From a virus, in the IMG/VR virus record IMGVR_UViG_3300046524_000592, positions 1-41,826 of that record: a DNA stretch of 41,826 bases. One strand, written 5' to 3'. The notes beneath the pieces were generated by a model that saw only the letters and a program-made list of their open reading frames with translations, searched no databases and was not told the DNA's origin. The position numbers and the translations under genes were made by a program. Shown here piece by piece: positions 32,135-40,590 of this stretch (the stretch's first letter is position 1; every line of letters starts with the position of its first letter).

Positions 32135-32425
32135 ATGAGCACCTACAAACTGGTCTGCCCCCACTGCCACGGCCGCATGCGGATCCGCACCAGCGAGGGC
32201 ACTCACATTTTTCTGCGCGTGGCGTACCTGCAATGCACCAATGAAGCCTGTGGCTGGTCGGTGCGTGCCCAGTTTGAAATGACCCACGAAATGAGCCCCA
32301 GCGGCATGGCCAACCCCGCGGTCACCCTACCAGTGGCGGACATCGCGCTGCGCCGTGCGGCCATGAGAAGCGCCGACGATCAACCCGACCTGCTCGACCA
32401 AATGGAAATGGAGTGTGCGAAATGA
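32135..32425 (+). CDS. ogr: Ogr/Delta-like zinc-finger late gene activator
   Basis: A 96-residue protein with the Ogr/Delta metal site: CPHC (residues 9-12) and CTNEAC (residues 34-39), i.e. C-x2-C-x21-C-x4-C. FLRVAYLQCTNEACGWSVRA and a helical tail follow. In P2 and P4 these proteins bind upstream of late promoters and contact the RNA polymerase alpha C-terminal domain. AAGGA lies 8-9 nt before the ATG. In P2 ogr follows gene D; here it sits in the early operon, before the replication gene. The three TGTA-N11-TACA sites are its likely targets. Confidence 0.88.
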   Translation: MSTYKLVCPHCHGRMRIRTSEGTHIFLRVAYLQCTNEACGWSVRAQFEMTHEMSPSGMANPAVTLPVADIALRRAAMRSADDQPDLLDQMEMECAK

Positions 32426-32793
32426 ACCTTGATCAGCAAACCGATGACTACCGCAGCAGCATGCAGCTCGCGGCATTTTCCTACCTGCAACGGCACGAAG
32501 CGCAGTACCTGGTGGAGTCGGACCTGCTCTACGACAACTGCGTCCGTCACCTGACCACCTCGCTGGAGGTGCCCGTATTTATGGCGCAGCAATTGGTGCA
32601 AAAGGCTTGGACGGAGCTGCAGGTGGTCCACCAGCGCAAGTGGATCGGTGTCGACTGGGGCCATTCCCCGGGCAGCACCGTGGTGCACTTGATCGATACC
32701 CGCGCCGATCTGCGCTACCCGGTACCGGCGAGGCTGCTGCCGCAGACCCTGCTCGCCCAGCGCGATTGCGCACACAAGCACCACCCTCAGTAA
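32422..32793 (+). CDS. Hypothetical phage protein after ogr
   Basis: A 123-residue protein starting at ATG 32422, overlapping the Ogr stop (ATGA). It is helical at the N-terminus (MQLAAFSYLQRHEAQYLVES), with a central PVFMAQQLVQKAWTELQVVH and a basic, histidine-rich end (HKHHPQ). No known domain. Coupling to ogr and phage-like codon use support it as a gene. Confidence 0.75.
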   Translation: MNLDQQTDDYRSSMQLAAFSYLQRHEAQYLVESDLLYDNCVRHLTTSLEVPVFMAQQLVQKAWTELQVVHQRKWIGVDWGHSPGSTVVHLIDTRADLRYPVPARLLPQTLLAQRDCAHKHHPQ

Positions 32794-32868
32794 CTCCCCT
32801 TTAAACCTACTGCCCTGCCCTGCTTACCGTGGGTTTGGGTGAGCTTTGCCCGAAATCCGAGGTTGACC

Positions 32869-33102
32869 ATGGAAATCGATATCGCCGTCAGCGCAACACT
32901 GAGTCGCTCCCAGGCCGAGGCGTTGCTCGAAACGCTGCGCAGCCAGTACACGCTGCAGTTCAACGAGTACTGGTACGACGATCGTTTTCGCATGGTCCCG
33001 GAGGTTCTACGGCATGGCTCGCTGCTGACGGCCTTCCCGGTGATGGCTGCGCAAAAACGCCTGATTGGCGCCCTCAAACACAGCCTCGGCGAAGTGAAGT
33101 AA
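32869..33102 (+). CDS. Small hypothetical phage protein
   Basis: A 77-residue protein (MEIDIAVSATLSRSQAEALL, ETLRSQYTLQFNEYWYDDRF) from ATG 32869 with GAGG 6 nt upstream. It ends 6 nt before the primase-helicase gene. A 75-bp spacer separates it from the previous gene. Unknown function, probably an early protein acting with replication. Confidence 0.7.
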   Translation: MEIDIAVSATLSRSQAEALLETLRSQYTLQFNEYWYDDRFRMVPEVLRHGSLLTAFPVMAAQKRLIGALKHSLGEVK

Positions 33103-33108
33103 GCCCTG

Positions 33109-35832
33109 ATGAACATGGAAGACAAATTACGCGCCGAAGTTCTGCGACGACTTGAGTCTGATTACGAGCTCAAGCATCGCTCAGGGACTGATTACATGCG
33201 CGGCGGCAAGTGCCCTGCATGCAACAAGAAAGAGCTGTACACCCATCATTCCAACCCGTGGCGGATCATCTGTGGTCGCGAGAGCAAGTGCGGACAAAGC
33301 TGGCACATCAAAGAGATTTACGAAGACCTGTTCAACGACTGGAGCAAGCGAGCGCCTGCAACCAAGAATCACCCCAATGCAACGGCGCGCGCCTACCTGG
33401 AGTTCGCTCGCGGTTTTCGCCTCGATCTGATTCAGGGTTGGTTTACCCAGGACTCGTACTTCTCGGAAAAGCTCAATGAAGGCAGTGCGACGGTGCGTTT
33501 CGCCCTGGATCAAGGCGGCTACTGGGAGCGATTGATCGACCGTCCCCATCGCTTCGGCAAAATGAAAGCGCGCTTCAAACTCGGCGACAGCCCTCGCGGC
33601 TATTGGTGGTGCCCACCCTGCGTCGATCTGCTGGATGTCAAAGAGCTGTGGATTGTTGAAGGCATTTTCGACGCCATCGCCTTGGTACATAACGACGTCG
33701 CGGCTGTATCGGCCATGTCCTCCAACGCCTTCCCGGCAGAATCCCTCAAAGAGTTGGCGCGACTACGTGACGGCCAGTTGCCAAAACTGGTGTGGGCTTT
33801 GGACAACGAACCCGGCGCGCACCGCTACACCCGGCGCTGGGTCGAAATGGCCCGAGGCCTGGGTTACGAGTGCGAAGCAGCACAGATCCCGCAGACCGCT
33901 GACGGTCGGAAAATCGATTGGAATGACTTGCATCAGCGCTGGGCCTTTATCGACGACGTCGAGCAACGCGCCGAGCAAAGCAGTAGAGATCTGCGAGCTG
34001 CTCGCTATCACGGCTCGCTGCTTATCGCAGAAAGCGCCTCGGAAAAAGGCGTGCTGATGTACGACTGGCGTGAGCGCCATGAGTTTCACTTCGGCTACGA
34101 CAGTCGGTTGTACTGGTTCAAGATGGACGTGGAGAAATTCAACAAAGCCATGCAGATGCTGGAGGGGTCCGACCGACACGAAGACCAGCTACTGAATCAC
34201 GATCAACGCCGGCAGAAAGCCCTTCGCCAATGCGGCGGCGTGGTGGAAATCGCCAACTGCTACCCCCAGGCCCTGTACTTCCAGCGCAACGAAGTCACCG
34301 ACGAGTCCTGGTACTACTTCCGCGTCGACTTCCCCCACGACAGCGGCAGCGTCAAGAACACCTTCACCGGGGGCCAGGTCGCCGCGGCCAGCGAGTTCAA
34401 GAAGCGCCTGCTGAGCATGGCCGCCGGCGCCGTGTTCACCGGCAGCGGTCAGCAGCTGGACAAGATAATGAAGGACCAACTCTTCGGTCTGAAAACCGTC
34501 GAGACCATCGACTTTGTCGGCTACAGCAAACAGCACAGCTGCTACGTGTTCGGCGATATCGCCGTGCGTAACGGCATCGTCAGTGAAGTGAACAAAGAGG
34601 ACTTTTTCGAGTTCGGCAAGCTGCGGCTCAAGACCCTGCAAAAGTCGATCGCGATGCACATTCAGCGCGACAGCAAGGAATACCGCACCGACTGGCTGCC
34701 CATGCTGTGGCTGTGCTTCGGCGCCAAGGGCATTGTTGCCCTGGCGTTCTGGTTCGGCTCGCTGTTCGCCGAGCAGATCCGCGCACAGTACAAGTCCTAC
34801 CCCTTTCTCGAAGTCACCGGAGAGGCCGGCGCGGGCAAGACCACGCTGCTGACCTTCCTGTGGAAACTGCTGGGCCGCGAACACGAAGGTTTCGACCCGT
34901 CGAAATCAACCCGGGCCGGCCGGCAACGGGCCATGGGTCAGGTCTCGAACATGCCGGTGGTGCTGATCGAGGGTGACCGCAACGAGCCGGACAAGGCCCA
35001 CGCCAAGGGCTTCGACTGGGACGAACTGAAAGACTTCTTCGGCGGCGGCACGCTCGGCACCAAGGGCATGAAAACCAGTGGCAACGAGACTTACGAGCCG
35101 CCGTTTCGCGGGGCGATTGCCATTAGCCAGAACGCTGATGTCAGCGCCTCCGAGGCAATTCTTACGCGGATCATCAAGTCGCACTTCGCCCGCCCGGAAG
35201 TCACCACCGAGAGCCGTGCCGCTGCCGACAATCTGAACCTGATCCCGGTGGAGCACCTGAGCCATTTCCTGCTGCTGGCCGTGCGCGCCGAAGCGCAGAT
35301 CATGAGCAAGTTCGCCGAGCGCGTACTGGTGCACGAACAGCAGCTGCGCAAGCTCAAGGACATCCGCGTCGAACGCATCATCAAGAACCACAGCCAGCTC
35401 ATGGCCCTGGTCGACTGCCTGTGCCTGATCTGCCCGCTGGACGAAAACCAGCGAGTCACCACGCACCAGGCCCTGACGCGCATGGCCCTCGAGCGGCAGT
35501 CGGCGATCAGCGCCGATCACCCGTTGGTGGCTGAATTCTGGGAAGTCTACGAGTACCTGGAAAGCCTCGGCGAAGGCCCGCAAGTCAACCACAGCACCGA
35601 TCCCAAGCTGATCGCCATCAACCTCAACGAATTCGCCGAGCTTGCCAGCCTGCACCGCCAAAACCTGGCCGACCTCAAAACCTTGCGCGGGCTGCTGACC
35701 GAAAGCCGCAGCCGCAAGCTGCTGGAAACCAACAAAGCCACCTACAGCGCCGTGCGCGCCTCGCAGAGTGCGGGCAATGCGATGTTCAACAAACCGTTAA
35801 CCGTGCGCTGCTGGGTGTTCCAGGGCGCGTAA
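33109..35832 (+). CDS. Replication protein: zinc-ribbon/Toprim primase with P-loop helicase domain
   Basis: A 907-residue multidomain protein. A zinc ribbon uses Cys35, Cys38, Cys55 and Cys61. A Toprim catalytic domain has VEGIFDAIAL (Glu184) and VWALDNE (Asp232). A central region of unknown type follows, and then a P-loop ATPase/helicase domain with Walker A GEAGAGKTT (571-579) and an acidic strand VVLIEGDRN. The last 100 residues (FWEVYEYLESLG, NHSTDPKLIAINLNEFAEL, RGLLTESRSRKLLE, RCWVF) form a separate module also found at the end of the antirepressor at 2893-3723. It takes the place of the P2 rolling-circle initiator gpA, none of which is visible here. Confidence 0.88.
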   Translation: MNMEDKLRAEVLRRLESDYELKHRSGTDYMRGGKCPACNKKELYTHHSNPWRIICGRESKCGQSWHIKEIYEDLFNDWSKRAPATKNHPNATARAYLEFARGFRLDLIQGWFTQDSYFSEKLNEGSATVRFALDQGGYWERLIDRPHRFGKMKARFKLGDSPRGYWWCPPCVDLLDVKELWIVEGIFDAIALVHNDVAAVSAMSSNAFPAESLKELARLRDGQLPKLVWALDNEPGAHRYTRRWVEMARGLGYECEAAQIPQTADGRKIDWNDLHQRWAFIDDVEQRAEQSSRDLRAARYHGSLLIAESASEKGVLMYDWRERHEFHFGYDSRLYWFKMDVEKFNKAMQMLEGSDRHEDQLLNHDQRRQKALRQCGGVVEIANCYPQALYFQRNEVTDESWYYFRVDFPHDSGSVKNTFTGGQVAAASEFKKRLLSMAAGAVFTGSGQQLDKIMKDQLFGLKTVETIDFVGYSKQHSCYVFGDIAVRNGIVSEVNKEDFFEFGKLRLKTLQKSIAMHIQRDSKEYRTDWLPMLWLCFGAKGIVALAFWFGSLFAEQIRAQYKSYPFLEVTGEAGAGKTTLLTFLWKLLGREHEGFDPSKSTRAGRQRAMGQVSNMPVVLIEGDRNEPDKAHAKGFDWDELKDFFGGGTLGTKGMKTSGNETYEPPFRGAIAISQNADVSASEAILTRIIKSHFARPEVTTESRAAADNLNLIPVEHLSHFLLLAVRAEAQIMSKFAERVLVHEQQLRKLKDIRVERIIKNHSQLMALVDCLCLICPLDENQRVTTHQALTRMALERQSAISADHPLVAEFWEVYEYLESLGEGPQVNHSTDPKLIAINLNEFAELASLHRQNLADLKTLRGLLTESRSRKLLETNKATYSAVRASQSAGNAMFNKPLTVRCWVFQGA

Positions 35833-35859
35833 TCGTTGTAACAACAGGGAGCAAAACAG

Positions 35860-36594
35860 ATGACCAAGCATTTCGCTATCACCAACCTCATGCGCAACCA
35901 ACTCGCCGATCAGCTCACCGCCCAGGCGATTGCCCAATCGGGACCTGCAATAGCGACAAGACTTCAGGCAATGAATGCAATTTTCTGGAGGGAACACATT
36001 GACCGGGTTGCGGCCCTTCCCGGTTTGGAAAAAAGCCAATGGAGCGCGTTGATTCAAGCGGGCGCCGTAACAGCCGTCAGTACCTGCGTGCCAACCACCA
36101 AAATTGAGGAGGGTGCGCACTTTTACAATCGAGAGTTTTTGAAGTTTAGCTATTCGGATCGCCAAGACAGAGAAAAGGCCCTGCTGAAACTGATCTTGGC
36201 ATCACCTGCCTTCTCGGGTGTCGCCGACTTGGTTACGAAATCCGAGCGCTCTAGCAACAGCTACTCACTGCGTTTCAAGTCCACCACGGGTGCAGTTCCA
36301 CGGACTCATAGCCTCAGTGACATTCCTAGCGACCATCCAATAGTCATTGCCGGCAGAAAGATCCAAACCGAGCTGGAAGAACTTCTCGGAGCTGCTGCCG
36401 TTTTCAGGGAGCAGGTCATAGACGTCCTAGTCGGCTGCCGTAGCTCTCGTCAAGTTGCAGAGCTTTTCCCTGAAGCCGCCCTGCTGCTACCTCAGCCCGT
36501 CACCAAAGAGCAGCATCTTGCACCTGTCGAGCTGATCGCATCTGTGCGTAAAGCACTTAGCAACGGCTTCCAGCAACAACATGAATATCAATGA
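35860..36594 (+). CDS. Unknown early protein, possibly Nmad5-type nucleotide-modification associated
   Basis: A 244-residue protein beginning MTKHFAITNLMRNQLADQLT. The N-terminal pattern (AMNAIFWREHIDRVAALPGL) is reminiscent of proteins carrying the putative nucleotide-modification-associated domain Nmad5, but I could not verify this. The composition is less GC-rich than the flanking genes. Its position between the primase and a DNA methyltransferase would suit a role in DNA modification or host takeover. GGAGC lies upstream of the ATG. Confidence 0.55.
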   Translation: MTKHFAITNLMRNQLADQLTAQAIAQSGPAIATRLQAMNAIFWREHIDRVAALPGLEKSQWSALIQAGAVTAVSTCVPTTKIEEGAHFYNREFLKFSYSDRQDREKALLKLILASPAFSGVADLVTKSERSSNSYSLRFKSTTGAVPRTHSLSDIPSDHPIVIAGRKIQTELEELLGAAAVFREQVIDVLVGCRSSRQVAELFPEAALLLPQPVTKEQHLAPVELIASVRKALSNGFQQQHEYQ

Positions 36595-36763
36595 AGGCGA
36601 GAAAACCACGATGAAGAACAGCGGCGAGAAAACAAGTGGTTTCGTGCAATTAGCGCCAGCAATTACCTGGGTCCTGGTCATTACGCTTTTGCTGACTCAC
36701 ATCCTCAGCCAAGGCCTGGATCTGATTTTGGTACTGGGAATGTTGGACTGCGCGATTGGCTAG
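36581..36763 (+). CDS. Small membrane protein
   Basis: A 60-residue frame whose C-terminal half is strongly hydrophobic (PAITWVLVITLLLTHILSQG, then LDLILVLGMLDCAIG): one or two transmembrane helices. The start could be ATG 36581, overlapping the preceding stop, or ATG 36611 (MKNSGEK). Function unknown. Small membrane proteins in early phage operons sometimes act in exclusion, but nothing here proves it. Confidence 0.5.
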   Translation: MNINEGEKTTMKNSGEKTSGFVQLAPAITWVLVITLLLTHILSQGLDLILVLGMLDCAIG

Positions 36764-36838
36764 TCGAACACCCTCGTCATGAAGAGGTGTCGAGGAGCGC
36801 CAACTCCCCGACACCGACCACCACCAAGGAGCAGCACC

Positions 36839-37102
36839 ATGCAAGCACAACACCCAAGCAGCAGCGTCACAGAGGCTAGCACGATCCCGCTGAAAATCGG
36901 CGATAGCGTGTCCTACTTCATTGCCAGAACCCTGGCGCACAGCATCCGGCTCAGCATTTGCGTTGGCGTTATCGAAGCCATCGATGGCCAGGTTGCGATT
37001 GTCGTATCTGGCCACGGCCGGAGCCTTCAACCGTTGAACAAGCTTTCCCGTGACGGCGAGCTAAATGCTCTGACCATCGCCTTGATCGGGAGGACACTGT
37101 GA
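36839..37102 (+). CDS. Hypothetical small phage protein
   Basis: An 87-residue protein from ATG 36839, preceded by AAGGAGC. The core is strand-rich (IPLKIGDSVSYFIARTLAHS, VGVIEAIDGQVAIVVSGHGR), suggesting a small beta-barrel. The stop overlaps the methyltransferase start (TGATG), so the two are co-translated. No family recognised. Confidence 0.68.
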   Translation: MQAQHPSSSVTEASTIPLKIGDSVSYFIARTLAHSIRLSICVGVIEAIDGQVAIVVSGHGRSLQPLNKLSRDGELNALTIALIGRTL

Positions 37103-38775
37103 TGCAGAAGCGCGTCCTCAAACACTTCCACTTCTGCTGCGGCCTCGGCGGCGGCGCCAAGGGGTTCAACCGGGCGAAACCCATTGTCGGCAACGTGCAG
37201 GGCGATTGGCAGTGCATCGGCGGTATCGATGTCGACCCGGCCGGGCTGCGCGACTTTGAGCGCTTGTCCGGAGTACCTGGCACTGTGATGGACCTGTTCA
37301 CTCGCGGCATGTACGTCGCCTATCACGGCAAGCCGCCACCGGATGACTGGAGCGAAGCGACGCCGGAGGATGTGCGTCGTTCTGCCGGCAACCAACGGCC
37401 GGACGCGGTGTTCATCTCCAGCCCCTGCAAAGGTGCCTCGGGTTTGCTCTCGGAAACCATGAGCCAGACACCGAAGTACCAGGCGCTCAACGAGCTGACA
37501 CTGCGCTGTGTGTGGCTGATGTGCGAGGCATGGAAGGACGATCCCGTCTCGCTGATCGTGTTCGAGAACGTACCGCGCCTGGCCACTCGCGGCCGGCACC
37601 TGCTGGACCAGATCAACCAGTTGCTCAACTGCCATGGTTACGCCGTCGCCGAAACCACCCACGACTGCGGCGTCATTGGCGGGCTGGCGCAAAGCCGCAA
37701 GCGCTTCCTGCTGGTGGCGCGCCACATCGCCAAGGTCCCACCGTTCCTGTACGAGCCGGAGAAGAAGACGCTCAAGTCGGTCGGCTCGATCCTCGGCCGC
37801 ATGCCGTTGGCTGGTGACATTCAAGCTGCCGGCCCAATGCACCGGGTGCCGGCGCTGCAATGGAAAACCTGGGTGCGACTCGCCCTGGTCGAAGCCGGCA
37901 AGGATTGGCGCAGCCTGAATGACCTGGCGATCGAGGATGGCTATCTTCGTGACTTGGTGATTGTTCCTGAGTACCACACCGGTTATCTCGGCGTACACGA
38001 CTGGCACGACACCCTCGGCACCGTGGCAGGCCGCAGCACGCCGACCAATGGCGCGTTCTCGGTGGCAGATCCGCGAGCGCCCGTCGGCGCCCAGCAGTAC
38101 CAGCAGTACGGTGTTCGCCGTTGGGAGGGAACCAGCGGTGCCCTGATCGGCGTGAAATCGCCAGGGCAAGGCACATTCAGCGTTGCCGACCCGCGTGATC
38201 CAGGTATTGGCCACGCGAAATACAATGTGGCCTATTGGGATGGTACTTCGCGCACAGTGATCTCCGGGAGCACCACCGGGCAAGGCGCCTTTGCCGTGCA
38301 GGACCCGCGCCCGGGTATGAAGCGGACCAAGGGCGACGCCTACCTGACGGGTGGTCATTACGGTGTCGTTGATTGGGCTGACCGCTGCGGCGCCGTTGCA
38401 GCTTGCGCCCGACAGGACAACGGGCGTTGGTCGGTCGCGGATCCGCGTATGCCCGAAGCCAACGAACGCCTGACCTGCGTGATCGAAAGCCTCGATGGCA
38501 CTTGGCACCGTCCCTTCACCACGCTGGAGCTGGCTGCGCTGCAAAGCCTGATCGAGCCCGAGGAGCAGTTGGAGCTAGACGGACTTAGCGATCAGGCATG
38601 GCGCGAGCGCATTGGCAACGCCGTGCCGCCAGCTGCGGCCGAAGCCATCGCCCACGTCATGGGCACCACTCTACTGCTGGCCGCTGCCGGCGAAACCTTC
38701 ATGCTCAGCAGCATGCCGATCTGGGTTCAGCCCGTGGCGGTAGGCCTGAGCGTTTCTCAGCAGGTGACCCCATGA
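37102..38775 (+). CDS. C5-cytosine DNA methyltransferase with repetitive recognition region
   Basis: A 557-residue (ATG 37102) C5-cytosine methyltransferase. Numbering from the GTG at 37099: motif I FCCGLGG (12-18), IV SSPCKG with the catalytic Cys110, VI FENV (155-158), VIII AQSRKRFLLVA (197-207), X RIGNAVPPAAAEAI (504-517). Between VIII and X, residues 296-450 contain four related modules of 30 residues (with variable spacers), each starting Y-x-V-x-x-W and ending V-x-DPR (ends at 326, 366, 404, 450). No partner nuclease gene is nearby, so it is a solitary enzyme likely to protect phage DNA from host restriction. Confidence 0.9.
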   Translation: MQKRVLKHFHFCCGLGGGAKGFNRAKPIVGNVQGDWQCIGGIDVDPAGLRDFERLSGVPGTVMDLFTRGMYVAYHGKPPPDDWSEATPEDVRRSAGNQRPDAVFISSPCKGASGLLSETMSQTPKYQALNELTLRCVWLMCEAWKDDPVSLIVFENVPRLATRGRHLLDQINQLLNCHGYAVAETTHDCGVIGGLAQSRKRFLLVARHIAKVPPFLYEPEKKTLKSVGSILGRMPLAGDIQAAGPMHRVPALQWKTWVRLALVEAGKDWRSLNDLAIEDGYLRDLVIVPEYHTGYLGVHDWHDTLGTVAGRSTPTNGAFSVADPRAPVGAQQYQQYGVRRWEGTSGALIGVKSPGQGTFSVADPRDPGIGHAKYNVAYWDGTSRTVISGSTTGQGAFAVQDPRPGMKRTKGDAYLTGGHYGVVDWADRCGAVAACARQDNGRWSVADPRMPEANERLTCVIESLDGTWHRPFTTLELAALQSLIEPEEQLELDGLSDQAWRERIGNAVPPAAAEAIAHVMGTTLLLAAAGETFMLSSMPIWVQPVAVGLSVSQQVTP

Positions 38776-39125
38776 ATCAGGCCAACTACGACTCCCGCAC
38801 CGCTGACAAATTTGTAGTTCGCCTTCCGGATGGACTACGCGCCGAGATTGAAGCGGCAGCCAACCAGTCAGACCGAAGCATGAACAGCGTACTCATTCAG
38901 GCTGTACGTCAGTACCTGGACAGGCAAAAGCGCCAGGAGCTTCTGCTCGACGCCCTCACTCTGCAGGTCAAACAGGACAGCCCGTTAAAGGCTTTGCTGC
39001 AGGAGATCATCGATCACGCAGACCAAATCATCGACAGGGGCGGCCAGGCCGATGAGTTTTCACTCAGGGCCATGACTGCCAAAGCGCGGCTGGTAATAGA
39101 ACCCAACAGGGAGGAGGCTCCATGA
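38772..39125 (+). CDS. Arc-family ribbon-helix-helix DNA-binding protein
   Basis: A 117-residue protein. Residues 12-52 (KFVVRLPDGLRAEIEAAANQ, SDRSMNSVLIQAVRQYLDRQ) are a classical Arc/MetJ ribbon-helix-helix. A helical tail follows. In P22, Arc represses the ant antirepressor gene; this prophage also encodes a P22-type antirepressor, so a similar link is possible but unproven. It overlaps the methyltransferase stop (ATGA). Confidence 0.87.
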   Translation: MNQANYDSRTADKFVVRLPDGLRAEIEAAANQSDRSMNSVLIQAVRQYLDRQKRQELLLDALTLQVKQDSPLKALLQEIIDHADQIIDRGGQADEFSLRAMTAKARLVIEPNREEAP

Positions 39126-39316
39126 ACAACAGCAAATCCTTCCCTTGGAATCTGGACCTGACCAGCACCTGCGACCAATGCGGCAAGTTTCGCGCCCACG
39201 GTAATCATCAAAAGTGCAGTAAGGCACGCCAAGCGCTGAATGCTGAGCGGCGCGCCAAGGAAGCTCCGACGCCTAGAAAAGGCGTGGGTTTGTTCTGGTT
39301 ACTCCGCCAGGAGTGA
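39122..39316 (+). CDS. Small zinc-finger-like protein
   Basis: A 64-residue basic protein with CDQCGKFRAHGNHQKCSK (residues 17-34), a possible C-x2-C...H/C metal site, and a basic C-terminal half. It overlaps the Arc-type gene by 4 nt (ATGA) and is the last gene before a terminator. Unknown function; phages often encode such small Cys-containing proteins near int. Confidence 0.68.
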   Translation: MNNSKSFPWNLDLTSTCDQCGKFRAHGNHQKCSKARQALNAERRAKEAPTPRKGVGLFWLLRQE

Positions 39317-39351
39317 TCGGCAAAACTCAGCTGCCTAACAACCGCAACGAG

Positions 39352-39376
39352 AAAGGCCCGGCAACGGGTCTTTTTT
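39352..39376 (+). terminator. Rho-independent terminator ending the early operon
   Basis: AAAGGCCCG-GCAA-CGGGTCTTT followed by more T residues: a 9-bp stem with a GNRA loop. It stands between the small zinc-finger gene and int. It also falls inside the longest int reading frame, which argues for the int start at 39424. Confidence 0.85.
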
Positions 39377-39423
39377 CTTTCAGCTTGCTGGGCGGTACCG
39401 TCATCAATCGCGCGGGGACGCAA

Positions 39424-40590
39424 ATGGCAGAAGGTATAGAAATCCGTGGCAACTCCATACGGATTCATTTTCGTTTCAACGGCAAACGCTACAAAGAGCT
39501 TATGCCCGGCGGCAACACAGCGGCCAACAGGGAACAGGCACAGCGCCTGATCAGCATCATCCGCTATGAAATCCAGGCTGGCTGCTTCAACTACAGCCGG
39601 CATTTTCCCGACTCCCCCCACCTGGTCGAAAACACTTTCGGCCACTACCTCGACCTCTGGCTGAAAATCAAAGCCAACAATGTCGCAGCCACGTCTTATC
39701 GGGGCTATGCCAACAAAGCCGAGGTCCACGTCAGACCTCGCTGGGGCAAGGTTCAGATTGACCAGATAGATCATCTGGATTTGCAAGAGTGGGTGCAGGA
39801 CACCCTGTCGAAGCGCCTGAAGAACAAAACCATCCGCGACATCATCAGCAACGTCAGGCAGATCTTCCGGCTATACCGAACTCGCAAGAAAGTCGCTCAT
39901 GATCCGACTGAGGGGCTCTTCGTCCGCCTGCCCGATCCGGAAGCCCCTGACCCGTTCACCCGGGCGGAAATCAAGCAGATCCTCGACACACCCACTGCGC
40001 GGACGCACGAACTGCTGATGGTGCAGTTCATGATTTGGGCCGGTCCTCGTGTTTCCGAGACCATCGCCCTGGCATGGGAGGATGTCGACCTGGCGCAAGG
40101 GACCGTGACCTTTCGTCGCTCCAAAGTGCGCGGTGCCTACCGGGTGACGAAGACCCGACGCTCGACGCGAAAGGTCCGCTTGCTCGAGCCTGCGTGGGAC
40201 GCACTACGCAAGATCGACGCACTGACCCGGAACAAGGTGGCGGAAACGGTCGATATCGTTGAGCGGGATAACAAGACAGTCCGCCAGCACACGCTGCACT
40301 TTGTCTTCGTCAACACGAAAAGCGGCTTACCGCACGCCAATGACTTCGTGGTGCGGGATCGGTTTTTCAAGGCTCACTTGCTCGCAGCAGGAGTTCGCTA
40401 TCGCGGGCCTGGGCAGTGCCGACACACGTACGCCAGCCAGTTGCTGACGACGGGAGTGGCCTCTATTGACTGGATTGCCGAACAGATGGGGCATACCAAC
40501 GGAAACATGATCCGCCAGCACTACGGGACCTGGATTAATGAAGACGGTCCGGACGTCGTTGGCATGCTTCAGCACGCGTTAAAACTGTAA
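39424..40590 (+). CDS. int: Tyrosine-recombinase integrase
   Basis: A 388-residue phage integrase. It has an N-terminal arm-binding domain (about 1-65), a SAM-like core-binding domain (70-160) and the catalytic domain (175-388). Catalytic positions are Arg209 (WAGPRVSE), Arg333 (QCRHTYAS; the usual box II His is Gly330, as in a known subgroup with Y/G at this place), His356 (MGHTNGN) and Tyr367 (RQHYGTW). ATG 39424 with GCGGGGA upstream is chosen because the in-frame extension to 39313 runs through a terminator. It lies 63 bp from attR and should recombine the tRNA-Ser att sites. Confidence 0.93.
   Translation: MAEGIEIRGNSIRIHFRFNGKRYKELMPGGNTAANREQAQRLISIIRYEIQAGCFNYSRHFPDSPHLVENTFGHYLDLWLKIKANNVAATSYRGYANKAEVHVRPRWGKVQIDQIDHLDLQEWVQDTLSKRLKNKTIRDIISNVRQIFRLYRTRKKVAHDPTEGLFVRLPDPEAPDPFTRAEIKQILDTPTARTHELLMVQFMIWAGPRVSETIALAWEDVDLAQGTVTFRRSKVRGAYRVTKTRRSTRKVRLLEPAWDALRKIDALTRNKVAETVDIVERDNKTVRQHTLHFVFVNTKSGLPHANDFVVRDRFFKAHLLAAGVRYRGPGQCRHTYASQLLTTGVASIDWIAEQMGHTNGNMIRQHYGTWINEDGPDVVGMLQHALKL

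Noticed and set aside
37027-38544. 505-codon minus-strand frame
   Set aside because: A shadow of the C5 methyltransferase, whose catalytic motifs are all on the plus strand.
39313-39423. In-frame N-terminal extension of int
   Set aside because: It translates a rho-independent terminator (39352-39376). A ribosome-binding site precedes ATG 39424.
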